Origin: Rudaea sp.
GTDB lineage: Bacteria > Pseudomonadota > Gammaproteobacteria > Xanthomonadales > Rhodanobacteraceae
Assembly (NCBI GenBank): GCA_031291055.1
Contig: JARLJU010000333.1
Location: forward strand, 124,001-188,000
DNA: 64,000 nt
Direction: 5' to 3'
The notes below the pieces were generated by a model that saw only the letters and a program-made list of their open reading frames with translations, ran no database searches and was not told the origin of the DNA. Positions 26,607 to 34,405 of this stretch are shown here, in pieces. Every line of letters begins with the position of its first letter. Positions within the stretch are counted from its first letter, which is position 1. Position numbers and translations under genes: made by a program.

Positions 26607-28286
26607 ATGCCGTATTTGCGTGCGATGGTCGCTTGTGCGGGGCTGCTGATCGGCCTCACCGCGGTTGCGGCAGATCCCGGCGACGCGACCTGTCCAGGAC
26701 CGACTCCATCCGGAAATGAGCGTTGGTCCGGAGAAACACAGTGGCTGTCGTACGAACACGCTGGTATGCGCTACGGCGCCATCCATATCCAGATCGATGA
26801 AGTATACGACCTGGCGCAACCCGGCGAAGACGTCTGGTACACGCGTCTGGCCGACACGCTGCGCATCCCCACGCGTCAACGGGTAATTCGTCAATTGCTC
26901 CTGATCCAGACGGATCAGCCGGTACAGGCGCTCCAGGTGTACGAGGCGATACGGCGCTTGCGCCAGCAGCTTTTCCTGCGCGATGCGGATATCCGACCGG
27001 ACGGTTGCGCGCACGGCGTCGTGAACGTGTGGGTCGATGCACGCGATGCCTGGACGCTCAAGCTCGACGTGGAGTTCGCGCGAGCGGGCAACGCCAATCA
27101 ATTCCGCTTCTACCTTCAGGACGCGGACTTTCTCGGCAGCGGTCAGTTGCTATCGATCGGCCACGAAAAGACCCTGGAACGCAGTGAGAATGTGCTCGAG
27201 TATTCGTCGCCGAGCCTGGCCGGCTCGGATGGGTCGCTGAGCGCGAACTATGCAGTTCTCTCGGACGGCCACAGCGAATCTCTCGACATCGCCAGGCCGT
27301 TCCTGCTCGATACCACGCCCTGGGCAGCGGACGTTTCCGTCCTCGACCAGAGCTTGCACCTCAATTACTACAACGAGGGCGCGCAGGCCTGGTATCTGCC
27401 GCAAAGCCAGCAACAACTCACGGCAAGCTGGCAGGGATTGCTGGACATTTCCGGTGACACGGTGCTGCGCGCAGGACTGGGGGTGAACGATGCGAAGTAC
27501 TCCTATGCGGCACCGGTACCGGTAACTCCCGTTCTGCTGCCGCCGCCCGGGGTGGAACCGCGCACGCTTGTCGGAATCGGGCCTATTTTCAGTCTGCATC
27601 AGGATCGCTACGCCACGTTCACCAACTTGCAATACGTAGGGCGTCCCGAAGACTACAACCTCGGCTGGGATATCACGGGACGTGTGTTCTACGACTCCAA
27701 GGCATTCGGCGCGACCGCAAACGGTCCGGATGTGTCGCTGACGGCAAGCGACGGTTTCGAGCTGGCCCCGAATTGGCTCGTACTCGCGGACGGTTCAGCG
27801 TTCGCACGCCGCGACGACGGGACATGGAACAATGTGGGCACGACAGCGGAAGCCACCATTTACGGCCAACCATGGCGCTGGCAGACCCTGGTCTTTCATG
27901 CGGACTACGCTTCGCTGCTGCGCCCCGATCCCGAGAACCGGTTGTATATCGGCGGTTTTCAGGCATTGCGGGGTTATCCCAATTTTTACGCGACCGGGTC
28001 GCAGCGGATGCGGGTGACCTTCGAAGATCGCGTGGTGACCCCGATGGTGTTGTTCGACACCTTCCAGGTCGGCTTCGTCGCATTCAGCGATTCCGCACGG
28101 ATCGACCGCTATGCCGGCCAGGGCTGGAGTCCGTGGTACTCGAGCGCCGGCGTGGGTCTACGCATCGGCAATTTGCGCGGCTCGTTCGACCGCGTGCTTT
28201 ACTTCACGGTGGCAGAGCCACTGCGCACCGACCCCGGCGTGCGCAGCGGCGTGCAATTCGTGGTCGGGGACGTGCTGACATTCTGA
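26607..28286 (+). CDS. Omp85-superfamily outer-membrane protein
   Basis: 559 residues from the ATG at 26607, which begins a signal peptide ending AVAAD. Residues about 45-150 look like a POTRA-type domain (VYEAIRRLRQQLFLRDADI) followed by WVDARDAWTLKLDVEF, like the strand before the barrel in BamA/TamA/ShlB proteins. The rest alternates like a beta-barrel. It includes GGFQALRGYPNF, the equivalent of the (V/L)RGY loop-6 motif that marks Omp85 proteins, and a final aromatic residue, VLTF. It should assemble in the outer membrane. Its client is unknown, and no secreted TpsA-type partner lies beside it. Confidence 0.75.
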   Translation: MPYLRAMVACAGLLIGLTAVAADPGDATCPGPTPSGNERWSGETQWLSYEHAGMRYGAIHIQIDEVYDLAQPGEDVWYTRLADTLRIPTRQRVIRQLLLIQTDQPVQALQVYEAIRRLRQQLFLRDADIRPDGCAHGVVNVWVDARDAWTLKLDVEFARAGNANQFRFYLQDADFLGSGQLLSIGHEKTLERSENVLEYSSPSLAGSDGSLSANYAVLSDGHSESLDIARPFLLDTTPWAADVSVLDQSLHLNYYNEGAQAWYLPQSQQQLTASWQGLLDISGDTVLRAGLGVNDAKYSYAAPVPVTPVLLPPPGVEPRTLVGIGPIFSLHQDRYATFTNLQYVGRPEDYNLGWDITGRVFYDSKAFGATANGPDVSLTASDGFELAPNWLVLADGSAFARRDDGTWNNVGTTAEATIYGQPWRWQTLVFHADYASLLRPDPENRLYIGGFQALRGYPNFYATGSQRMRVTFEDRVVTPMVLFDTFQVGFVAFSDSARIDRYAGQGWSPWYSSAGVGLRIGNLRGSFDRVLYFTVAEPLRTDPGVRSGVQFVVGDVLTF

Positions 28287-28297
28287 TAGTCGGCTTT

Positions 28298-28323
28298 TGC
28301 ACAACTTTCCACAATGTTGTGCA
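28298..28323. repeat. Inverted repeat after the Omp85-like gene
   Basis: TGCACAAC (28298-28305) is perfectly mirrored by GTTGTGCA (28316-28323) across a 10-nt loop, 12 nt after the stop codon. No T-run follows on the plus strand, so it is a weak terminator candidate. Confidence 0.5.
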
Positions 28324-28373
28324 ACACTCCACCGTACTAATTCAAGGCAAATCGTATTACTGAGCGTTGTCGA

Positions 28374-28416
28374 ATGTTGCCTATTGTTGAGGCCGCTGTG
28401 GCAAACGTGTCCCTGG
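28374..28416 (+). repeat. Dispersed 41-bp repeat, copy A (degenerate)
   Basis: It begins ATGTTGCC, then TGTTGAG and GTGTCCC at the spacing seen in the copies at 31570 and 41848. It is the most diverged of the three and lies between the Omp85-like gene and the first beta-helix gene. Confidence 0.4.
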
Positions 28417-28489
28417 ACTTCCCCCTGCAATGATGGACTGGCAATCGTACCTGACTGGTCAGTTGCCTTTGCGAAAATGTCAGGCGTTG

Positions 28490-28518
28490 GAAAAGGGTCG
28501 GTGGGGACGAGCCCCGCC
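28490..28518 (-). terminator. Probable terminator of the 945-aa beta-helix gene
   Basis: On the minus strand GGCGGGG and CCCCACC (28518 to 28500) form a stem with one mismatch and a 5-nt loop, followed by GACCCTTTTCC. It lies 11 nt after the stop codon at 28529. Confidence 0.5.
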
Positions 28519-28528
28519 GTCCGCAATC

Positions 28529-31366
28529 TCACTCGAAACCATTCCGGAAAATGACGTCCACGGAAACGTCGAACGTCGCCGACGGCACGCTAACGTTGCC
28601 TGCGATATCGGTTTGCGTCGCCGTGACTGCGTGGGTGCCGTGGCTGGTAAAACCGGGCGTGCACGACCAGTTACCGGATGCGAATGGACCGAGCATCGTG
28701 CACACGATCGTCGCGCCTTCGGAGACGGTAATCAGGCCGGTGGTCTCGGCTGCCATGCCGGTGATCGGCGTAGTCGCCCCGGCGGTACCGCTGGGACCGG
28801 TGATCGTCGGCGCAAGCGGCGCCGTGCGATCGATGACGACGGCAAGTGTCGCCGACGGCGCGCTGGTATAACCCGAGCTCGATGCCGTGACGCTGATCGA
28901 ATAACTGCCTTCGTTCAGCGAAACGCCGATCGAGTAGACGCCGCCGCTACACGTCGCAGGCGATCCAATCGATACCGTGGACGCGACGAGCTGCATGCTG
29001 TCGCCGTTGGTGCAACTGCCGGTGAATACGGGCACGGCGACGTTGGTGATGCCGTCGCTATCGGACAATCCGCTATCGGAACCCGATGCGAGCGCCGGCG
29101 CTGCCGGTGTCGGCGGCAGCACGGTCCACGAATAGGAAGCGGGCACCGGATTGAAATTGCCAGCTACATCCGTTGCCAGGACGTTGAAGGTGTGCGCACC
29201 GAGACCAACGCTGACGGTCGCCGGACTAGTGCACGCGGTGGGGATAGCGCTGTCGAGCGAGCACATAAACGTGCTTCCCGTTTCGTTCGAAGTAAACGAG
29301 AAGCTCGGGCTTGGATTCGTGTCCGGATTCGGCGGATAGATGACGATAGCCGGATTCGGCGCCGTGGTGTCGATCGTCACTGCGAGTGGCGCGGATTGCA
29401 GCGACGTCACCGTGCCGTTGTTCGCCGTCGCCGTGATCGCGTGCAGGCCTTGCGCAATCGGCGAACTGACGGTGATTGCATAGGCACCTGCACCGCAACT
29501 TGTTGTCGGCGCGACGTTCACCGCGTCGACCTGCAGCTGGATGGTCGTACCTGTGACGCAATTCCCGGTGAAACCGGGCGTCTGCACATTGGTGATGTCA
29601 TCTGTATTGGAGATACCGCTGTCGCTCGCGGGATTCATCACGGGTACCCCCGGCGGCGTGACGGTTGGGCTTTCCAGCGCGCCCTTGTCGCAGGCGGCGC
29701 CGACGATGCGCGGGAAACCCGCGCCGCGCTGATCGTAGGCCAGGACATTGCCAAATGCGTCGCCGCAGCCGGCGGGATTCGCGGCGTCGAGCGCGGGACT
29801 TCCGGTCAGCAGTGCGTGTGTCGGCGTCGGGCCGCCGTTGTAGGCCAGCGCGGTCGACACGAGCGGATCGACGCCGGTGACGTCGCCCGTTCCGGTGAAC
29901 CCACAATTGTTCGGGTATTGAACGAGGTTGTAGCTCGACGAGAACGGCGGCGACGAATACCCGATCGCGCAGTCGGGCGGGTCGCCCGGGTTGGCCACGG
30001 TGTTGTAGGCGATGATGCTGTCGGTAATGATGTTGGTCGGGTTGGATGAATTGCCGTTGATGTTCACCCCGCCGCCGATTCGCGTAGCGTTGGGATTGCT
30101 GCCGGCGGTGTTGAAGACCACGGTGCTGCTGGTCATGGTCAACGACCCATTGCCCTGCGACATGATGCCGCCGGCCTGGTATCCCGCGTGATTTCCGCTG
30201 ATCGTACTGTTGGTGAGGTACAACACGCCTTGCGCATAAATACCGCCGCCGATGCCGTTGCTCCCCGTATTTGCGAAGTTCCCGGAAAATGTGGAGCCGC
30301 TGATGGCCAGGTAACGGCTCGTGTCTTCCGCGTATTCGAGCCCGCCACCGTAATACTGATTCACGCTGTTGTTGCTGATCAAGCTGTCGCGCATCGTGCC
30401 CGGCACGGCGATGTACATGCCGCCGCCGCTCCAATAGGCGGAGTTGGAAAGGGCCGCAACGCGCTCGATGCCGATGTAGTCGGAATAGCCGTCCACCAAT
30501 AAACCGCCGCCATAGAACTCATCGCCGTACGGGCCTTCCACCACTGCATTGCCGTTCTGCACGGTGAAATCACCGATGGAAAAACTTGCGGAACCGTAGC
30601 CAAGAGAGTCGAGGTGAAGCACGCGATCGATGTGGTTCGCGTCGATGATCGTCTGCGTCATTCCGGCCCCGTAGATTCCCATGCCGTACTCCGCATCCAG
30701 ATCCCCGGTGGCGTTGTGGTTCTCGTCAGCGCCCGTGATGGTCAACTCGTAGGTGCCTGCGGGAATGATCACCGCGCCGGGATTCGCATTGCTCGCGCCG
30801 ATTGCTTCGCGCAGCGAGCAGTCGCTATCGCAAGTGCCGTCGTTGGTGTCAGCGGTTTTGGTAACGACGTATTGCGTGGCGGCAGCGACGTTGAAGGTCA
30901 ACGTATTGCTGTTGTTTACCGGAAAGGTGGCACCCACTTTGATCGAATAGGTCGTGTTCGGCGCAAGCCTGAGGCCCGCGATGCGGGTGTTCCCGACCGC
31001 TTCCGAGTAGCCGTCGCAACCGCCGGAAACGAGGGTGAACGCACCCGGCGAGCCTGTATACACGGTGATCATCCCGATGATCTGGTTGCCGGCCGTCAAT
31101 GTCAGGTACTCCGTCGACGCACCGGTCGTGTAGCTGTACCACAGCGTATTGGACTCGTTGTCCGCACCGACCGGACGACAAGGCGGGTCGAGATCCGTCG
31201 CCTCGACAGTGGCCAGGTACATGTTGGGTTCGGTGGTCGTGAAGGGCAAGGCCGGGATGACCGTGCGTTTCGCCCAGTTGTCGTTGACCGGTGCCTGAGC
31301 CCGGGCCATTTGCTGGACACCGAAGATCGCGAGCAAGACCAGGCCAAAAAGACGCAGATTGGACAT
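28529..31366 (-). CDS. CSLREA-type right-handed beta-helix protein with Ig-like repeats
   Basis: 945 residues from the ATG at 31366. After a signal peptide (1-24) comes a pre-peptidase-like beta domain (about 25-160). The CSLREA motif is at 183-188 (CDSDCSLREAIG), followed by a right-handed beta-helix to about 560 with many short N- and G-rich coils such as STISGNHAG. At least two Ig-like repeats follow, sharing DSG(I/L)S.(T/S)D.ITNV and FTG.C. The protein ends IFRNGFE, the first of four related tails here. It should be secreted; adhesion or a parallel-beta surface role is inferred, and no polysaccharide-lyase active site is apparent. Confidence 0.85.
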   Translation of the reverse strand: MSNLRLFGLVLLAIFGVQQMARAQAPVNDNWAKRTVIPALPFTTTEPNMYLATVEATDLDPPCRPVGADNESNTLWYSYTTGASTEYLTLTAGNQIIGMITVYTGSPGAFTLVSGGCDGYSEAVGNTRIAGLRLAPNTTYSIKVGATFPVNNSNTLTFNVAAATQYVVTKTADTNDGTCDSDCSLREAIGASNANPGAVIIPAGTYELTITGADENHNATGDLDAEYGMGIYGAGMTQTIIDANHIDRVLHLDSLGYGSASFSIGDFTVQNGNAVVEGPYGDEFYGGGLLVDGYSDYIGIERVAALSNSAYWSGGGMYIAVPGTMRDSLISNNSVNQYYGGGLEYAEDTSRYLAISGSTFSGNFANTGSNGIGGGIYAQGVLYLTNSTISGNHAGYQAGGIMSQGNGSLTMTSSTVVFNTAGSNPNATRIGGGVNINGNSSNPTNIITDSIIAYNTVANPGDPPDCAIGYSSPPFSSSYNLVQYPNNCGFTGTGDVTGVDPLVSTALAYNGGPTPTHALLTGSPALDAANPAGCGDAFGNVLAYDQRGAGFPRIVGAACDKGALESPTVTPPGVPVMNPASDSGISNTDDITNVQTPGFTGNCVTGTTIQLQVDAVNVAPTTSCGAGAYAITVSSPIAQGLHAITATANNGTVTSLQSAPLAVTIDTTAPNPAIVIYPPNPDTNPSPSFSFTSNETGSTFMCSLDSAIPTACTSPATVSVGLGAHTFNVLATDVAGNFNPVPASYSWTVLPPTPAAPALASGSDSGLSDSDGITNVAVPVFTGSCTNGDSMQLVASTVSIGSPATCSGGVYSIGVSLNEGSYSISVTASSSGYTSAPSATLAVVIDRTAPLAPTITGPSGTAGATTPITGMAAETTGLITVSEGATIVCTMLGPFASGNWSCTPGFTSHGTHAVTATQTDIAGNVSVPSATFDVSVDVIFRNGFE

Positions 31367-31831
31367 GTCACGCACCTGTGAAGTTGTTCGCTGACCCGCA
31401 TCGTACATTCAACAGGGGTCAGCTCGCACTGTTATATGAAACAGGGTGCAGTATGGCCAGAGAACATTGGCGGAGCCGACGTCATCGTCAATAGATCGGT
31501 GTTTTAAGAAAGCTCGGCAGGTCACCCCCGGCGAACCGTTCGACCGCCAGTCAGGCTTGATCCCCGGCATGTTGCCATTTGTTGAGCCGAGTTGTCCCAA
31601 AAGTGTCCCCAGAATTTGTATTGCAGCCAGCTACCCGTCAAAGCCATCTTTGAAAACATCGCCGCACTCGCCGCTGCTATGGGGCACCACCCACCATGGG
31701 GTAAAGCCTGTCGCAGCATTCCATGCGGGATCTATTGCCGGCTGTGCAGTGAGGTCGAATAGATTGGAGCAGAGACTCGAGAAACCGGAGACAACCCGGT
31801 AGGGGCCGCTGGCACATGCCCGCGCGTTATC
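31367..31831. other. Intergenic stretch with repeat copy B
   Basis: 465 nt between two minus-strand beta-helix genes. It holds the promoter side of the 945-aa gene and the 41-bp repeat at 31570. On the minus strand a frame through the repeat reads WGHFWDNSAQQMATCR and ends soon after, like the tail of a decayed gene. Confidence 0.5.
31570..31610 (+). repeat. Dispersed 41-bp repeat, copy B
   Basis: Copies B and C (41848) share TGTTGCC, TTGAGCCG and GTTGTCCCAA, then GT and CCCC, with about 34 of 41 positions identical in the same orientation. Copy B lies just upstream of the 945-aa gene and at the 3' side of the block that ends at tRNA-Thr. Confidence 0.6.
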
Positions 31832-33871
31832 TCAATATCCGTCGAATCCGTCGCGGAAAATAATGTCGTTCACTTCTACCGAGCCAATATCGCACCCGGA
31901 GCCGAACGGGCGAGGATCGTTGCGCTGATCGACCATCACAGCGCAACTCGCAGGTGGAATCGAGTCGATTGCGGCACTGCTTGCTTGCGGAAGGATCGTC
32001 TGCGTTGGTCCACCATTGCTGGCCAGTGAACCCAGATTTGCATTTGTACCATCAGCGAAATCGGTGCCGCTGTAGCCGCTGCTGTCCCCTCGCGTGGTGA
32101 CAAGGTTGTAGCCTAGAGAGGTGATCGCACCGTACACATCCGGGTCCGTCGCGGCGCCCGGGTTGCCGTTGCTCGATGTTCCCGCCACCACCGTGCCTCC
32201 CGTGACAATGGATTGCTCAAGATTCAAGGTCGCTCCGGAATGCACATAGATGTTTCCACCGACGCTATTGCCTCCATTCTGAGCATTCGAAGACTGGCTG
32301 GTATCGCCTCCGGTAGCGAGATTGCCTGACAGCGTATCGGCGATCAGAGACAGCGCACCGTTGTGCACAAACACAGCACCGCCCACGCCTTGGCCGCCAT
32401 CGGAACTTCCGTCGTAGTTCGCATCTCCGCCGTGCGCGAGATTGTCGAAAAATGTACTGTTGATCACTGTTGCTCCGCTCGTGGCTTCCACGAACAGCGC
32501 ACCGCCCAAGCCTGCCCCAGTTCCGCCTGAAAAGCCACCTGAGGCTGCTGCCGAGCCAAACTCACCTGGAGATTTGCTCGGACTGCCCGCACCGCCGCCA
32601 AAGCCGCCATTGCCACCGCTGTTACCCACGAGAAACATCTCGCCACCGCCGCCGCCGCCGTATCCGCCATCGGAACCGGCTCCGGTCGGTCCGCTGCCAC
32701 TGTAAAAAGCGCCGTTGCCACCCTGGCCACCCCCACCACCACCTGCGGAGCCGCTGACAAAGCTACACGCGTCATAGCCCGGATTGTGTCCGCCGGTGGC
32801 GCTATTGCCAACGAAGGTGCTATTGGCGATGGAAATCGTGTTGAGAGCACTAAACACAGCGCCGCCAATACCTGCCCCTCCCGCACCGCTGGTTGCCCCA
32901 TTGGTGCTGCACCCGCCATTGCCTCCGATTGCCTGATTTCCGCTGAAGGTTACATAGGTCGCAGTAAACGTGCCTGCGTTGAACACCGCCCCGCCCAAAC
33001 CTGAGTACGTGCCACCCGCAGGTGAACTGTCGCCCGTGGGCGTCGCGTCACCGCCATTCGCTCCTTGTGACACGCCGCCGCTCAGCGTGAGCCAATTCAA
33101 CGTCAACGCGCCGCCATTTGGGATATAAAAAAATCGCGCGGGCTGGGAATTTCCCAACCGCTCGATCGTGGCGCCGTTGCCGAGAATGGTCACGGAGTTG
33201 CCGATCGGTTGAAAAATGGTGGGACTTCCGTCGGGTGCGGTTGCCGCCAAATTCCCCGACTCGATATAGACACACCCTGGACTCAGGGTCACCGTGTTTG
33301 ACCCGGGCGTTGCCGAGGCGGCATTGATTGCTGTTACGAGATCGGTCGCTTTTGTGCTTCCGCAACCGACCGGAAAGTCCGTGCTGGTGAAAGTGAAATT
33401 GGAAATTGTGAGCGAATCCGACTGACCTTGACTGCTTTGCGCCTGAAAAATGAATTCGAACGACTGGCCTTTCTGAACCGAGAAGGTCACATTGCCAGCC
33501 TGAGAGTTCGAGCCGGCGCTGTTTGAAAACTCAGTGGCAACACCGTTGACAGCGTACGCCGCCGGGTAATCCGAGGGACCATCGAACCCGACGCTATAAG
33601 AATACGAAAAAGCGACGTTGCCGTCTGAAGGCGCCGAAGGGAACGTAAAACCAGCGCCTATCGCCGCGCATCCGGTTCCAGTACTTAACGTCACAGATGC
33701 AGGAGCACCCGACGTGTTGACCGACGAAGCGCCACAGCCGAAGGCTTGCGTGGATATCGTCCAGTTAGCTACGGCGAACTGGCCAGAGAAGTCCGCAAAT
33801 GCCTCTTGTGCGCACAGCAAGCTGAAGCCGATGAAAAATGCAAGTCTAACGCCAACGCAATCGCGCTTCAT
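31832..33871 (-). CDS. Secreted right-handed beta-helix protein with FRDGFD tail
   Basis: About 679 residues from the ATG at 33871; a second ATG at 33877 is two codons earlier, and a G-run upstream suits either. A signal peptide ends near AFAD. An N-terminal beta-sandwich of about 150 residues is followed by a beta-helix built from repeats such as GGAVFNAGTFTATYVTFSGNQA-like coils, with glycine-rich loops (SAGGGGGGQGGNG). The end has the polymorphic-membrane-protein style LGSLASNGGPTQT and DQRNDPRPFGSGCDIGSVEV, then DIIFRDGFDGY. No catalytic residues are recognisable. It is probably a surface protein. Confidence 0.82.
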   Translation of the reverse strand: MKRDCVGVRLAFFIGFSLLCAQEAFADFSGQFAVANWTISTQAFGCGASSVNTSGAPASVTLSTGTGCAAIGAGFTFPSAPSDGNVAFSYSYSVGFDGPSDYPAAYAVNGVATEFSNSAGSNSQAGNVTFSVQKGQSFEFIFQAQSSQGQSDSLTISNFTFTSTDFPVGCGSTKATDLVTAINAASATPGSNTVTLSPGCVYIESGNLAATAPDGSPTIFQPIGNSVTILGNGATIERLGNSQPARFFYIPNGGALTLNWLTLSGGVSQGANGGDATPTGDSSPAGGTYSGLGGAVFNAGTFTATYVTFSGNQAIGGNGGCSTNGATSGAGGAGIGGAVFSALNTISIANSTFVGNSATGGHNPGYDACSFVSGSAGGGGGGQGGNGAFYSGSGPTGAGSDGGYGGGGGGEMFLVGNSGGNGGFGGGAGSPSKSPGEFGSAAASGGFSGGTGAGLGGALFVEATSGATVINSTFFDNLAHGGDANYDGSSDGGQGVGGAVFVHNGALSLIADTLSGNLATGGDTSQSSNAQNGGNSVGGNIYVHSGATLNLEQSIVTGGTVVAGTSSNGNPGAATDPDVYGAITSLGYNLVTTRGDSSGYSGTDFADGTNANLGSLASNGGPTQTILPQASSAAIDSIPPASCAVMVDQRNDPRPFGSGCDIGSVEVNDIIFRDGFDGY

Positions 33872-34083
33872 TGTCATTCCCCCCGGGATGGCTAATTCAC
33901 TTAAATCATAGCGCAACCGAAGGAGATCGTTTGCCCGAACGCTGGAGAATCTTGGCGGCGGCGCGCCAGGATCGCCTCTGCATTCGTGCTGGGTCTCGAC
34001 CCTCTGCAGTCATTCACGAGTGGCGGCGTTGCGCGCGCGAAAACACGTGTGCGGCGGCGATTGCCGACTCATCAGCTTTGCCG

Positions 34084-34404
34084 CTAGAGACCCGTGCCAT
34101 CGAAACCATCACGAAAAATCGTGTCGTTGTAGCAAGCCATGGCGGATGCAGCGAGACTGGCGATTAGCGTGAAGCTACCACCATCTTGCGCAGAGGCAGA
34201 CGCCACGGACGTTGCATCGCCAGGCGTGAGCATCGCGTTCAGGCGCAGATACCCATTTGACTGCACCTGCTGATCGAAAGACAACTTAGCTTCGCCGACG
34301 AGTTGGAACCGCGGAGGATCTGACGCAGTGGTCGCCAGTGCAAAAAACGGCATCGCCCAGGCTATACCTGCGAGGATCGAGGCTGAGGACAGACGCGCGT
34401 GCAC
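34084..34404 (-). CDS. Small secreted protein with FRDGFD tail
   Basis: A 106-residue protein with a signal peptide (ILAGIAWAMPFFALATTA), a short beta-rich body and the ending DTIFRDGFDGTGL. It starts 1 nt after the stop of the S74/YadA-head gene, so it is co-transcribed and probably co-exported with it. I recognise no family for the body. It is the smallest carrier of the tail in the window. Confidence 0.7.
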   Translation of the reverse strand: MHARLSSASILAGIAWAMPFFALATTASDPPRFQLVGEAKLSFDQQVQSNGYLRLNAMLTPGDATSVASASAQDGGSFTLIASLAASAMACYNDTIFRDGFDGTGL

Positions 34405-34405
34405 G

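Noticed and set aside
32560..32760. Glycine-rich repeats in the 679-aa beta-helix protein as RTX calcium repeats
   Set aside because: The runs are plain Gly/Ser loops; the GGxGxDxUx nonapeptide of RTX proteins is absent.
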